Positions 25,825 to 34,700 of a stretch of 64,000 nucleotides of DNA are shown here, in pieces. The stretch is from positions 4,478,501 through 4,542,500 of the forward strand of contig NZ_MEHJ01000001.1 in assembly GCF_001746415.1 (NCBI RefSeq), written 5' to 3'. A program made the position numbers and the translations under genes. Positions within the stretch are counted from its first letter, which is position 1, and every line of letters begins with the position of its first letter. The notes below the pieces were generated by a model. That model saw only the letters and a list, made by a program, of their open reading frames with translations. It ran no database searches and was not told the DNA's origin. Origin of the DNA: Streptomyces agglomeratus (GTDB lineage: Bacteria; Actinomycetota; Actinomycetes; Streptomycetales; Streptomycetaceae).

Positions 25825-26107
25825 CTTGGGTTACGGGCGTGCGGTCGGCTTGCGGAGGAACATCGATCCTGCACGTGGGGCGCATCGGTGCATGGGCGGG
25901 GGCGCGCATGGGGCTGCGCGGCGGCGGGCGGGTAGCCACAGGTGGGGAAGCCCGGGAATGGCGGTCAAGAGACCGTCAATACCGTTTCGTCCGGCATGTT
26001 CCGCATTCTCTGGATATCTGCCGGGCAGTGATCAGCGTGACCGGCGTGATCAGTTCACGAAGTACGGACCACGACTCATGGACCACTGCGGCACCAGGGG
26101 GTAGTCA
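25825..26107. other. Promoter region of the NsdA-like regulator
   Basis: This is 283 bases without a gene. GTGATCAG occurs at 26028-26035 and again at 26046-26053, 18 bases apart, 55-80 bases before the start codon. It is a possible operator for a dimeric regulator. GGTC-AAGA-GACC near 25966 is a second small inverted repeat. Confidence 0.4.
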
Positions 26108-27493
26108 ATGGCAGCCAGGCCTCTCGTCGCCCGCCAGCCGAACGAACGGTTGCAGGCGCTCATTCAGGAAGCCGGGTGCTCCAACGCCGGGCTCGCCCGT
26201 CGCGTCAACATGTGCGGCGCCGAACACGGCCTCGACCTGCGGTACGACAAGACATCGGTGGCCCGCTGGCTGCGCGGACAGCAGCCGCGCGGGCGGGCGC
26301 CGGGCATCATCGCGGAAGCGATCGGGCGCAAACTCGGCCGTACGGTCACGATCGACGAGATCGGCATGGCGAACGGCAAGAACCTGGCCTCGGGCATCGG
26401 TCTCCAGTTCTCGCCGACCGTGCCCGGCGCGATCGAGCAGGTCTGTGAGCTGTGGCGCAGCGACGTGGGGCGCCGCGACTTCCTGTCGGGCTCGACGGTC
26501 GCCGCGTCGGCGCTCGTCGAGCCGAGCCGCGACTGGCTGATCACGGGAGCGGACAACCAGGTCGCCAGGACGGCGGGCGGCGGGCGGGTCGGCGCGTCGG
26601 ACGTCGGGGCCGTACGGGCGACGACGGAGGCGCTCGTCGAACTGGACCACCGTTACGGCAGCGGCCACGTCCGGCCGATCGTCGTCCACTACCTCAACAG
26701 CGTGGTCTCCGGGCTGCTGTCCGGCTCGTACCGCGAATCGGTCGGAAGGGACCTCTTCGCGGCGGTCGCGCGGCTGACGGAACTGGCCGGCTACATGGCC
26801 GTCGACACGGGCCAGCCGGGGCTCGCGCAGCGCTACTACATTCAGGCGCTGCGGCTCGCCCAGGCGGCGGGTGACCGCGGTTACGGCGGGTACGTACTGG
26901 CCGCTTCCATGAGCCACCTCGCCGCCCAGCTCGGGAACCCGCGCGAGATCGCACAACTGGCGCGGGCCGCCCAGGAAGGGGCGCGGGGGCAGGTGACGCC
27001 CCGCGCGGAGGCGATGTTCTGCGCGGCGGAGGCGCGCGGGCACGCGCTGATGGGCGACGCCCGGGCGTGCAACCAGATGGCGGGCAAGGCGCTGGGGGCG
27101 ATGGAGCGTACCGGGGAAGGCTCGGGCGACGATCCGACGTGGATCGCGCACTTCGACCACGCGTATCTCTCCGACGAGCTCGCGCACTGCCACCGCGACC
27201 TGGGACAGGGGCAAGCGGCGGCCCGGCGCGCACAGGACGCGCTGGACGGCCATCCGCCGTCACGGGCGCGGCGGCGCGCGATCGGGCTCGTCGTACTGGC
27301 CACGGCGCAGATCCAGCAGCGCGAGGTCGAGCAGGCGTGCCACACGGGCACGCGCGCGGTGGAGCTGCTGGGCACGCTGCGGTCGAACCGGGGAGCGGAG
27401 TACCTGGAGGACTTCCAGCAGCGCCTCGCGCCGTTCCGCGACGAACCCGCTGTGCGCGAGTTCGGGGCCCGGATGGAGATGCAGGCGGCCTGA
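26108..27493 (+). CDS. NsdA-like transcriptional regulator with TPR-type helices
   Basis: The 461-residue protein starts with an XRE-like helix-turn-helix region (NERLQALIQEAGCSNAGLAR and KTSVARWLRGQQPRGRAPG, about residues 12-70). A linker and about ten alpha-helical hairpins resembling tetratricopeptide repeats follow (TELAGYMAVDTGQPGLAQRY, AAQLGNPREIAQLAR). This architecture is typical of Streptomyces developmental and antibiotic regulators such as NsdA. The peptide or protein partner sensed by the TPR part is unknown. ATG 26108 has GGGGG about six bases upstream. Confidence 0.78.
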   Translation: MAARPLVARQPNERLQALIQEAGCSNAGLARRVNMCGAEHGLDLRYDKTSVARWLRGQQPRGRAPGIIAEAIGRKLGRTVTIDEIGMANGKNLASGIGLQFSPTVPGAIEQVCELWRSDVGRRDFLSGSTVAASALVEPSRDWLITGADNQVARTAGGGRVGASDVGAVRATTEALVELDHRYGSGHVRPIVVHYLNSVVSGLLSGSYRESVGRDLFAAVARLTELAGYMAVDTGQPGLAQRYYIQALRLAQAAGDRGYGGYVLAASMSHLAAQLGNPREIAQLARAAQEGARGQVTPRAEAMFCAAEARGHALMGDARACNQMAGKALGAMERTGEGSGDDPTWIAHFDHAYLSDELAHCHRDLGQGQAAARRAQDALDGHPPSRARRRAIGLVVLATAQIQQREVEQACHTGTRAVELLGTLRSNRGAEYLEDFQQRLAPFRDEPAVREFGARMEMQAA

Positions 27494-27751
27494 CGGCCCC
27501 CGGCCTGAGCAGGACGACCGGAGGGCCCCTGGGAGGGGGTGGGGTGAGGGCCTGGGGACGGGGTGCAGGGACGCGTGGAACGGGACGGCCCTTAACAGCG
27601 TCTGGAGGGCGCAATGTGTTACAGGGCCGCCCGGTGGGACTCCGGCGGTATGTGTGGGGACCGTGGGTGCGTGGCAGAGGCGTGTTGTCACCCGGTAGCG
27701 TGAACCGACGGTTCCGTAGGTCCACACATACGTCCACACGTAGGAGTCCCG

Positions 27752-29539
27752 GTGACGCAGAGCGGACAGGGTGACGAGTCGCGGGTTCCCGCGGCGCGGC
27801 CGCCCGCGCACGAAGGTGTCGTGCTGCCCGCGGACGGCAGCGGTCCCTGGATACCCGGGACGCCCGAGGAGCAGGTGGCTCCGGCGGGTGGACAGCCGTG
27901 GGGCCAGCCGTGGGGGCCGCAGCAGTCCGCGACCGCACCGCCGCAGCAGCAGTACGACGCCCCTCAGCAGCAGTACGGGACGCAGCAGTACGGCGCCCAG
28001 CAGCAAGCACCTCAGCAGCAGTACGGCGCTCCGCAGGCGCAGCCGGGCGGCCCCCTGCCGCCCCAGCAGCAGCCCGGCGCCCTGCCGCAGCCTCAGCCGC
28101 AGCAGGGGTCGCAGCAGCAGTACGGGTCGCCGCAGCTGCAGCAGGCCCAGCAGTACGGTGCGCAGCCGCAGCAGCAGTACGGCGCCCAGCCCGGGCCCCA
28201 GCAGCCCGGCCAGCAGCAGTACGGCGCCCAGCAGCCCCACGCACCCCAGCCGCAGGCTCCCCAGCCGCAGGCTCCCCAGCAGCAGCAGCAGCAGCAGCAG
28301 CACCACCAGCAGCCCGCCGCCCCGCTCCCCGCGCCGCAGCAGTACGGCGCTCCGCAGGCGCAGCCGCTGCCCCTGCCCCAGGAGGCGCCCGCCGGGGCCA
28401 AGCCGGGTGAGGCGGACGCCACCCAGTACATCCCGTACGTACCGGCGGCCGGGCCAGGAGCCCTGCCGCCCGAAAACCCGGCGGAGTCGACCCAGTTCCT
28501 CGGCCGGCACCAGAGCGGACCCGCCGGAGCGGCACCCGCTCCCGCAGGGGCCCCCGGAGGCGACGCGGACGCCACGCAGTACCTCCCGCCCGTCCCGAAC
28601 GCGCAGGGCGCGCCCGCGGCCCCTTCGGGCGCTCCGTTCGGCATCCGCCCCGGCGCACCCGAAGACCGGCAGCCGCCCGCCGAGTTCGACAACCTCTTCC
28701 GGGCCGATGCCGGCCCGCCGGCGGATGCCACGCAGCAGATGCCGCCCGTCGGCGCGCAGTCCCCGCATCAGCAGCAGCCGCCGTACCAGCAGCCGCAGTT
28801 CGCGGCCGGGCCGCAGGGCCGCGCGGCCCGGCGCAACGCCGCACCGGGCGGGCCGCCGGTGCCCGGCGCTCCCATGACGCCCACGGCCGCCGCAGGCGAC
28901 GCACCGCGCCGGCGCAATTCGCCGCTGGTGCTGATCGCGGCCGTCGTGGTCGGCTGTTCCGTACTCGGACTCGGTGCGGGCGCGCTGCTCAGCGGTGGCG
29001 AGGACGACAGTCCCGAGAACAAGAAGCCGCTCGCCGGAGCCAGTTCGCCGGGCGCCCAGACGTCGCCGCAGGCCGCGCAGGACCCCGCCGAGCCGCAGGC
29101 CAAGACGCTCGACGCGCTGCTCGCGGACAGCAACGACAGCCGCGCCTCCGTGATCAGCGCGGTCCAGTCCATCGGGAGCTGCAAGAACCTGCCGAAGGCG
29201 GCGAGTGACCTGCGGGCCGCCGCCAAGCAGCGCAACGAACTGGTGACCCGCCTCCAGGGCCTGACCATCGACAAGCTGCCGGACCACACGAAGCTGTCCG
29301 CGTCGCTCACCACCGCGTGGAAGGCGTCGGCGGCGGCCGACAACCACTACGCCGCCTGGGCCGACCAGGTCGCCGGCAAGAAGGGCTGCCGTAAGGGCCA
29401 GGCGCGGACGACGCCGCAGCAGCAGGCGGGCAACCGCGAGAGCGGCAAGGCGTCACAGGCGAAGAAGGAAGCCGTCGGCATGTGGAACGGCATAGCGAAG
29501 CGCTACGGGCTGACGGAGCGGGACGCGACGCAGCTCTGA
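27752..29539 (+). CDS. Gln/Pro/Tyr-rich single-pass membrane protein
   Basis: The 595-residue protein has a long disordered N-terminal part (about 1-385) built of QQQYGAPQ-like units, including an eight-Gln run encoded by CAG codons near 28276-28299 and later DATQYLPPVP/DATQQMPPV motifs. One membrane segment follows (about 391-412, LIAAVVVGCSVLGLGAGALL). An outside domain of about 180 residues is helical, Lys/Ala-rich, and has two Cys (SIGSCKNLP, KKGCRKG) that could form a disulfide. GTG 27752 has AGGAGT five bases upstream. I do not know its function; low-complexity tails of this type are seen in Streptomyces membrane proteins near cell-wall or kinase systems. Confidence 0.75.
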   Translation: MTQSGQGDESRVPAARPPAHEGVVLPADGSGPWIPGTPEEQVAPAGGQPWGQPWGPQQSATAPPQQQYDAPQQQYGTQQYGAQQQAPQQQYGAPQAQPGGPLPPQQQPGALPQPQPQQGSQQQYGSPQLQQAQQYGAQPQQQYGAQPGPQQPGQQQYGAQQPHAPQPQAPQPQAPQQQQQQQQHHQQPAAPLPAPQQYGAPQAQPLPLPQEAPAGAKPGEADATQYIPYVPAAGPGALPPENPAESTQFLGRHQSGPAGAAPAPAGAPGGDADATQYLPPVPNAQGAPAAPSGAPFGIRPGAPEDRQPPAEFDNLFRADAGPPADATQQMPPVGAQSPHQQQPPYQQPQFAAGPQGRAARRNAAPGGPPVPGAPMTPTAAAGDAPRRRNSPLVLIAAVVVGCSVLGLGAGALLSGGEDDSPENKKPLAGASSPGAQTSPQAAQDPAEPQAKTLDALLADSNDSRASVISAVQSIGSCKNLPKAASDLRAAAKQRNELVTRLQGLTIDKLPDHTKLSASLTTAWKASAAADNHYAAWADQVAGKKGCRKGQARTTPQQQAGNRESGKASQAKKEAVGMWNGIAKRYGLTERDATQL

Positions 29540-29555
29540 CGGGTACGGACGCGTA

Positions 29556-29620
29556 CGGACGGCGGGCAGGGAGGGGGCGGGCGCCGTGTCGGCGCCCGCC
29601 CCCTCCCTGCCCGCCGTCCG
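29556..29620. terminator. Perfect 31-base-pair inverted repeat, bidirectional terminator
   Basis: Positions 29556-29586 and 29590-29620 are perfect complements with a TGT loop. The arm begins CGGACGGCGGGCAGGGAGGG. It lies between two convergent genes, 17 bases after one stop and 20 before the other. Confidence 0.85.
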
Positions 29621-29639
29621 TTCCCGCGAGCGGCCCCCG

Positions 29640-30980
29640 TCAGCCCGCGGACGGCGCCTGTACCAGCGTGTTGCCGACGTTGACGAAGCCCTCCTGCACG
29701 GACACCAGCCGCCCGCGCCGCACCACCTGGAACGTCACTTCCCTGTTGACGATGCGCGGGAAGTCCCGGGTCGCCAGCATGTGCTCCAGGCGCCAGCTGA
29801 GCGTCGGAGTCAGGCCGCCCGTCTCGACGCCCTCCGACCGGTTGAGCGCCCCGACCACGTCGGACGCCGAAACGCTGTCCTTGTCGTCGTCCCCGCCGCT
29901 CTGCGCGAGCGACTCCAGGACGGCGCTGAGGACCGTGTACGCGATCCACGTGGTCTGCACCCCCGGGTCGGCCGGGTCGATCCGGTTGTCCGCGAAGGCG
30001 TGTTCCCGGATCACGTCGAGCATCGGGTCCCAGCGCGGGTCGCTCGCCACCGGGTACCAGCCCGTGATGTACGCACCCTCGAAGGGCCCGTCCTTGCCGC
30101 CCGTACGGTCGATGAGGGGCTGTCCGACGCTTCCGAGGACCGACGCGACGCCGACCTTTCTGGCGGCTTCGCTCTCCACTCTCCGGAACGAGTCGAAGAA
30201 GGTCTCCGTACGGTCGCCGAGCACCGCCGTGACGCAGCCCTTCCCGTTCCCGTACGCGTCGAAGGCGCCGGCGCTGGTCAGCGCCTGCCGCGCCTGTGCG
30301 GTGTAGTCGTTCGCGTCCTCCGCCGCGAGGATGTCGGTGGGCGGCTTGCGGTCGCCCTCGGCGAGGCCCGAACCCAGGAGCGTCGGCAGGTCGTCGCCCG
30401 CGACCGTGTCGGGGCGTACCAGGGAGACACGGTCGCAGTCGCGGGAGAGCTGCCTGCCGTTGCCCGCCAGGAGGGCCGTCTGCCCGCCGTTGACGGGGTA
30501 CGAGAGGGGGCTGGCGAACTCCTCGTCCGAGGCCCCGTAGCCGCCGAGGAACGGAACGCCGGCGACCTCCAGCGGCGCCATGAAGGCCCGGCCATGCTGG
30601 CTGTACGAGCCGACGACCGCGATGGCGCCCTGCCGTACGGCCTGTTTGGCGCACTTGGCCGCGCCGACGGTGCTGTTGCGTTCGTTGCAGGTGATGACTT
30701 TGAGTTCGTGGCCCGCAAGGCCGCCGTTCGCGTTGGCCCAGCGGGCGTATGCCTGCGCCATGGCGGGCATGCCCGGCATGTTCGTGGCCGCGGTGCCTTC
30801 CGGGGCCCACGTCATGACGGTCACGGGCTCCCTGGAGCCCCCCGATGCTCCAGGGAGAGACCCGCAGCCGGTCAGCAGCGACGCCCCGACCGCCGTTGCC
30901 GTGGCCGCGCCGATCAGGGTCGCGGCCTTGGAGAGGAATGGGCGGGTGAAGAAGCAGCTTCGCCGTCCGGTCATGTGCAT
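29640..30980 (-). CDS. ABC transporter substrate-binding lipoprotein (branched-chain amino acid type)
   Basis: The protein has a lipoprotein signal: a basic start (MTGRRSCFF), a hydrophobic stretch and the lipobox LLTGC near residue 39, where Cys would be lipidated. The mature part resembles periplasmic-binding-protein type 1 of the Leu/Ile/Val family (VITCNERNSTVGAAKCAKQAV and AIAVVGSYSQHGRAFMAPLE). No permease or ATPase gene is adjacent, so it may be an orphan receptor. ATG 30980 and ATG 30974 are both possible; an extension to 31025 lacks a signal-like sequence. It ends at a very strong terminator. Confidence 0.78.
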   Translation of the reverse strand: MHMTGRRSCFFTRPFLSKAATLIGAATATAVGASLLTGCGSLPGASGGSREPVTVMTWAPEGTAATNMPGMPAMAQAYARWANANGGLAGHELKVITCNERNSTVGAAKCAKQAVRQGAIAVVGSYSQHGRAFMAPLEVAGVPFLGGYGASDEEFASPLSYPVNGGQTALLAGNGRQLSRDCDRVSLVRPDTVAGDDLPTLLGSGLAEGDRKPPTDILAAEDANDYTAQARQALTSAGAFDAYGNGKGCVTAVLGDRTETFFDSFRRVESEAARKVGVASVLGSVGQPLIDRTGGKDGPFEGAYITGWYPVASDPRWDPMLDVIREHAFADNRIDPADPGVQTTWIAYTVLSAVLESLAQSGGDDDKDSVSASDVVGALNRSEGVETGGLTPTLSWRLEHMLATRDFPRIVNREVTFQVVRRGRLVSVQEGFVNVGNTLVQAPSAG

Positions 30981-31109
30981 GCACGTTTCCGCCCCATGGG
31001 TAACGGTGGAGTGAGCATGTCTCAACGTCCAGTGACATCGAGGTGAATTACGGGGGGCCGTACGCCCGTGCTGTCAGGGAACGTACGATCTGCAACCGTG
31101 CAAGGTTCG

Positions 31110-31592
31110 GTGAACTCTTCCCGTCGCGGCCGTCGCTCCCCCACCATGGGCGGCATGCCGCTCAATGACATGCCGTGGTGGCGCTGGCGCACGCATGTGC
31201 GATCGGCGCTGCACATGCTCTCGGATCCGGTCTTCCAGCAGGAGTGCTGGCTGGCCGGCGTCGAGGGCTACGGAGACGTGACAGACGCCGTGTACCGGCT
31301 GGTGGAGGACACCTGGCTGGACAACTGGTCCGCCGAGAAGTACGTCGGGACGATCTTCCGGGACGCCCAGGAGGCGTCGCTCGTCGACGTCGCCGTCCTG
31401 CGCGTCCTCAAGATCATGCATCAGGTGGGCGCGGACGCTCCCGTATCGGCGTACCTCGAACACCATGCCTGGCCGGAGGCGGTGCGGGCGGCGCGCGAGG
31501 CGCACGTACGGCTGGCCGCGAACGACGGGGAGGACCCGGACACCGCGCCGCGCACGCTGGAGGTCATCCGCATTCTGACCGGGTCGGCCTGA
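31110..31592 (+). CDS. Conserved Streptomyces hypothetical protein (SCO4402-like)
   Basis: The 160-residue protein is acidic and helical, with MPWWRWRTHVRSALHMLSDP, GYGDVTDAVYRLVEDTWLDN and WSAEKYVGTIFRDAQEASLV. I recognise it only as a conserved protein found next to purU in streptomycetes. No catalytic motif is visible. GTG 31110 is preceded by AAGG; ATG 31146 (MGGMPLNDMP) is an alternative. TACGAT at 31084-31089 is a possible -10 box. It lies 29 bases before purU and is probably co-transcribed. Confidence 0.6.
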   Translation: MNSSRRGRRSPTMGGMPLNDMPWWRWRTHVRSALHMLSDPVFQQECWLAGVEGYGDVTDAVYRLVEDTWLDNWSAEKYVGTIFRDAQEASLVDVAVLRVLKIMHQVGADAPVSAYLEHHAWPEAVRAAREAHVRLAANDGEDPDTAPRTLEVIRILTGSA

Positions 31593-31621
31593 CCCCGGCC
31601 GGATATGAAATCCTCGGTGGC

Positions 31622-32512
31622 ATGACCGCCCCGCAGCCCGCCCCCTCGTCCCGCCGGCCCTCCTCGGACCAATACGTCCTTACGCTCTCGTGTCCGGACA
31701 AGCAGGGCATCGTGCACGCCGTGTCGAGCTACCTGTTCATGACCGGATGCAACATCGAGGACAGCCAGCAGTTCGGCGACCCCGACACGGGCCTGTTCTT
31801 CATGCGGGTCCACTTCTCGGCCGAGGCCCCGGTGACGGTGGAGAAGCTGCGCGCCAGCTTCGCCGCGATCGGTGACTCCTTCCGGATGGACTGGGAGATC
31901 CACCGCCCCGAGGAGCGGATGCGGATCATCCTGATGGTCAGCAAGTTCGGCCATTGCCTGAACGACCTGCTCTTCCGGTCACGGATCGGCGCGCTGCCGG
32001 TGGAGATCGCGGCGGTCGTCTCGAACCACACGGACTTCGCCGAGCTGGTCGGCTCGTACGACATCCCCTTCCACCACATTCCGGTCACCCGGGACAACAA
32101 GTCCGAGGCGGAGGCGCAGCTCCTTGAGCTCGTACGCTCCGAGAACGTCGAGCTGGTCGTCCTCGCCCGGTACATGCAGGTCCTCTCGGACGACCTCTGC
32201 AAGCAGCTCAGCGGCCGGATCATCAACATCCACCACTCCTTCCTGCCGAGCTTCAAGGGCGCGAAGCCGTACCACCAGGCGCACGCGCGCGGTGTGAAGC
32301 TCATCGGTGCGACGGCGCACTATGTGACGGCCGACCTCGACGAGGGGCCGATCATCGAGCAGGAGGTCGAGCGGGTGGGCCACGACGTGACTCCGGAGCA
32401 GCTGGTGGCGATCGGGCGCGACGTGGAGTGCCAGGCGCTGGCGCGGGCCGTGAAGTGGCACAGCGAGCACCGCGTCCTGCTCAACGGCCGCCGCACAGTG
32501 GTCTTCGCGTAG
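31622..32512 (+). CDS. purU: Formyltetrahydrofolate deformylase
   Basis: The 296-residue protein has an N-terminal ACT domain (LTLSCPDKQGIVHAVSSYLF, about 17-100) and a formyltransferase-type hydrolase domain. The latter includes VLARYMQVLSDDLC, the catalytic INIHHSFLPSFKGAKPYHQA and ATAHYVTADLDEGPIIEQ. It hydrolyses 10-formyl-THF to formate and THF, balancing one-carbon pools; the ACT domain may sense methionine or glycine. The 5' neighbour is 29 bases away. Confidence 0.93.
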   Translation: MTAPQPAPSSRRPSSDQYVLTLSCPDKQGIVHAVSSYLFMTGCNIEDSQQFGDPDTGLFFMRVHFSAEAPVTVEKLRASFAAIGDSFRMDWEIHRPEERMRIILMVSKFGHCLNDLLFRSRIGALPVEIAAVVSNHTDFAELVGSYDIPFHHIPVTRDNKSEAEAQLLELVRSENVELVVLARYMQVLSDDLCKQLSGRIINIHHSFLPSFKGAKPYHQAHARGVKLIGATAHYVTADLDEGPIIEQEVERVGHDVTPEQLVAIGRDVECQALARAVKWHSEHRVLLNGRRTVVFA

Positions 32513-32545
32513 GCGGGCAGTCGGGCCGGTCCGCCCCGCGGGCCG

Positions 32546-32630
32546 GACGCGGTTACGGGCGGCTCGGCGACGCCGCCGCGAAGAGACGCGGTTACGGTTA
32601 CAGGCGGCTCAGCGACGCCGCCGCGAAGAG
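32546..32630. repeat. Tandem direct repeat of about 40-46 bases at the anti-sigma gene end
   Basis: A block starting GACGCGGTTACGGGCGGCTC and ending CGCCGCCGCGAAGAG (32546-32585) is followed at once by a near-copy (32585-32630). The near-copy has one extra GGTTAC and two substitutions. The second copy contains the true stop codon (32598-32600) and last eleven codons of the zinc-finger gene. Confidence 0.8.
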
Positions 32631-33932
32631 TACGTCGCGGATGGCCTCCCGGTCGCCGTTCTGGCCCGCCGCCGCTTCCTCGGGCGGTACGTGGCCCGAG
32701 GCCAGGTGGCAGAATTCGACGCCGTCCAGAGCGATGTGGGCCACCTGGTGGGCGGGGGAACCGACCGCCGCCGGGGAGTCCAGCGCGATGTACCAGTCGC
32801 CGCCGCCCGCGCCCTCGATCTCCAGGTGGAGCGAGCGGCCGGGAGAACCGGCGGTCACCAGACTCCGCGACGGGGCCGCGAGACCTGCCCTGCGGCGGGC
32901 CGCGAGGGTCGCCGGGATCAGCCGCGCGGCCAGGTCGATCATGCTGTTGAGGTGCGCGGCGGCCGGTGGTTCGTACGGGTAGTCCACCGCGTCCGCGATG
33001 TCGCCCGCGTGCACCCAGCACTCGAACGCCCGGTCCAGCAGCGCGTCGCGCAGGGGCAGCGAGAAGTCGCCGTACGACACGGAGAGTTCGGCCGATCCTC
33101 TGCCCGCGAAGGAGACCGTGCGGATCAGGTCGTGGCTCTGCCCGCGCCAGGGTGCGCGGACGGTACGGGTCGGCGGGAAGTGCGAGCCGCGCCAGTACGC
33201 CTCGGTGCGGTCCGACGGCGACACGGGTCCCGAAGCGCCCAGCGGATCGTCGAGGCCGAGAGCCTTCGCCACCAGGCCGTCGACGGTCATCAGGTGTCCG
33301 ATGACCCCGGCCACCGTCGTCTTGCGGGTCGTGGACTCCTCGCCCGCGAACCACTTGAGGCGCACCGGAGCGTGCCACTCCGCGTCGCCGATGTCCCGCA
33401 GGAGGGCGTCCAGGCGCGCCGTCTCCGCGTCGTACGGCGTGGCCCAGCCGGGGACGGGGATCCTGGCCGGCCTGCGGCCCAGGCAGCCGTCGAGCACGCG
33501 GTTGCGCAGCAGGGGGTCGAGGTCGAGGCTCCGCTCGGTGTGGAGCAGGGCGACGGCGTCCCGCAGCCGCAGGGCCTCGTCCGCGCAGGGGGCGCACTCG
33601 GTGAGGTGGTCCTCTACGGCCCTGGTCTCGTCGGCGGAGCACGCGGACAGGGCCCAGGCGCCCAGCAGCGACTTCAGCACGCTGTGGGAGAGCGCCGGGG
33701 GAACCGGTGGGGTCGCCGGGGAGGGAAGCGGGGGAGGCGAGGGAGGCGGCGGGGGCGGGGACGCCGGTTCCAGTACCTCGCGGTCGTCCGCGGCCGTTCT
33801 CGGTGACGGTATGCGCGGGCCGCGGCCCTCCGGCCGGCCCTGCCCGCCACCGCTCCCGCCGGAGCCGCCGCCCGCGGCGCCGTCCCAGCCGTGCGGGCCG
33901 CCCGGTCCGGTCGGGCCGTGTGGCGCGTTCAC
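32598..33932 (-). CDS. Zinc-finger anti-sigma factor fused to a maleylpyruvate isomerase-like domain
   Basis: The 444-residue protein has a Gly/Pro-rich N-terminus with a poly-Pro run (about 1-80), then an anti-sigma zinc finger (zf-HC2; HLTECAPCADEALRLRD near 108-125), and a C-terminal mycothiol-dependent maleylpyruvate isomerase-like domain (about 165-440; GVIGHLMTVDG, FECWVHAGDIADAVDYPYE). There is no membrane segment, so it acts in the cytoplasm. The start GTG overlaps the sigma-factor stop by GTGA, the classic layout for a sigma/anti-sigma pair. The fused domain could sense a thiol or small molecule and control sigma release; this is inference. Confidence 0.8.
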   Translation of the reverse strand: MNAPHGPTGPGGPHGWDGAAGGGSGGSGGGQGRPEGRGPRIPSPRTAADDREVLEPASPPPPPPSPPPLPSPATPPVPPALSHSVLKSLLGAWALSACSADETRAVEDHLTECAPCADEALRLRDAVALLHTERSLDLDPLLRNRVLDGCLGRRPARIPVPGWATPYDAETARLDALLRDIGDAEWHAPVRLKWFAGEESTTRKTTVAGVIGHLMTVDGLVAKALGLDDPLGASGPVSPSDRTEAYWRGSHFPPTRTVRAPWRGQSHDLIRTVSFAGRGSAELSVSYGDFSLPLRDALLDRAFECWVHAGDIADAVDYPYEPPAAAHLNSMIDLAARLIPATLAARRRAGLAAPSRSLVTAGSPGRSLHLEIEGAGGGDWYIALDSPAAVGSPAHQVAHIALDGVEFCHLASGHVPPEEAAAGQNGDREAIRDVLFAAASLSRL

Positions 33933-34513
33933 CGGTGCTGTCCGTATCCGGGCGGGGACGACAGCCCGTCCTGGTGGCGGGGGTTCGCGGTCGACAGCAG
34001 TTGCAGCCCGAGCCGCAGCCGCCGACGGGCCTCGTCCTCCGTGACCCCCAGGTCGGCCGCGGTCTGCCGGTAGTCCCTGCGCTGGAAGTACGCGAGCTCC
34101 AGCGCGGCCCGCAGCGGCGCCGGCATCGACGTCACGATGTAGTCAGCACGGGCGGCCGCCGACGCCCGGCGGACCTTCTGCTCCAGCTCCTCCGAGGTGC
34201 CGTCAGCGCCGTCCTCCAGCGCCGCCGCCTCGGTCCGCCGCAGCCGGTCGACGGCCTTGCGGTGCGTGAGCCCGGCCACCCAGGACCTCATCGAGCCCTG
34301 CTTCGGGTCGTACGCTTCCGGGTTCTCCCAGACATGGCCGAACACCTCGCGCGTGATCTGGTCGGCCGCCCCGTCGTCGTCGAGCACGCGGTGGGCCAGG
34401 CTGTGCACCAGCGACGCGAACCTGTCGTACAGCTCGCCGAGCGCCGCCGCCTCGCCGCGTGCCAGCCGCTGCTGCATCCTGCGGTCCCAGCGGGGCGGTG
34501 TGTCCTTCGCCAT
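33929..34513 (-). CDS. ECF-type RNA polymerase sigma factor
   Basis: The 194-residue protein has region 2 (LGELYDRFASLVHSLAHRVL and EVFGHVWENPEAYDPKQGSMRSWV) and region 4 (APLRAALELAYFQRRDYRQTAADLGV). These are the two domains of extracytoplasmic-function sigma factors. ATG 34513 has GGGGG five bases upstream. The anti-sigma gene follows with a 4-base overlap. A divergent STAS gene suggests a connected stress-signalling locus, although STAS proteins normally pair with kinase-type anti-sigma factors. Confidence 0.88.
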   Translation of the reverse strand: MAKDTPPRWDRRMQQRLARGEAAALGELYDRFASLVHSLAHRVLDDDGAADQITREVFGHVWENPEAYDPKQGSMRSWVAGLTHRKAVDRLRRTEAAALEDGADGTSEELEQKVRRASAAARADYIVTSMPAPLRAALELAYFQRRDYRQTAADLGVTEDEARRRLRLGLQLLSTANPRHQDGLSSPPGYGQHR

Positions 34514-34700
34514 GCGGCCCCCAACCCTGTGCGCCTGCCCACCGTGTGCCCCTCGTCACTTCCTTCGAATGTAGTGCGAGCCACTGACAACCCATGCCCC
34601 TTTACGGTAAGTGCGTCGATGTCCCGGCCCCGGGATGATAATGATCCGGTCCGACCGGGGTGTTGTCCCTCAGGGGGCCGCGTTTCGTGGAGTGCGTTTC

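Noticed and set aside
27900..28350. Regular CAG/TACGG units resembling a CRISPR or tandem array
   Set aside because: Units are codons of the Gln/Tyr-rich protein, vary in length and have no unique spacers.
27260..29347. Minus-strand frame with Leu-rich repeats
   Set aside because: It is the antisense of the CAG-rich gene; the LLLLLR pattern arises from the Gln codons.
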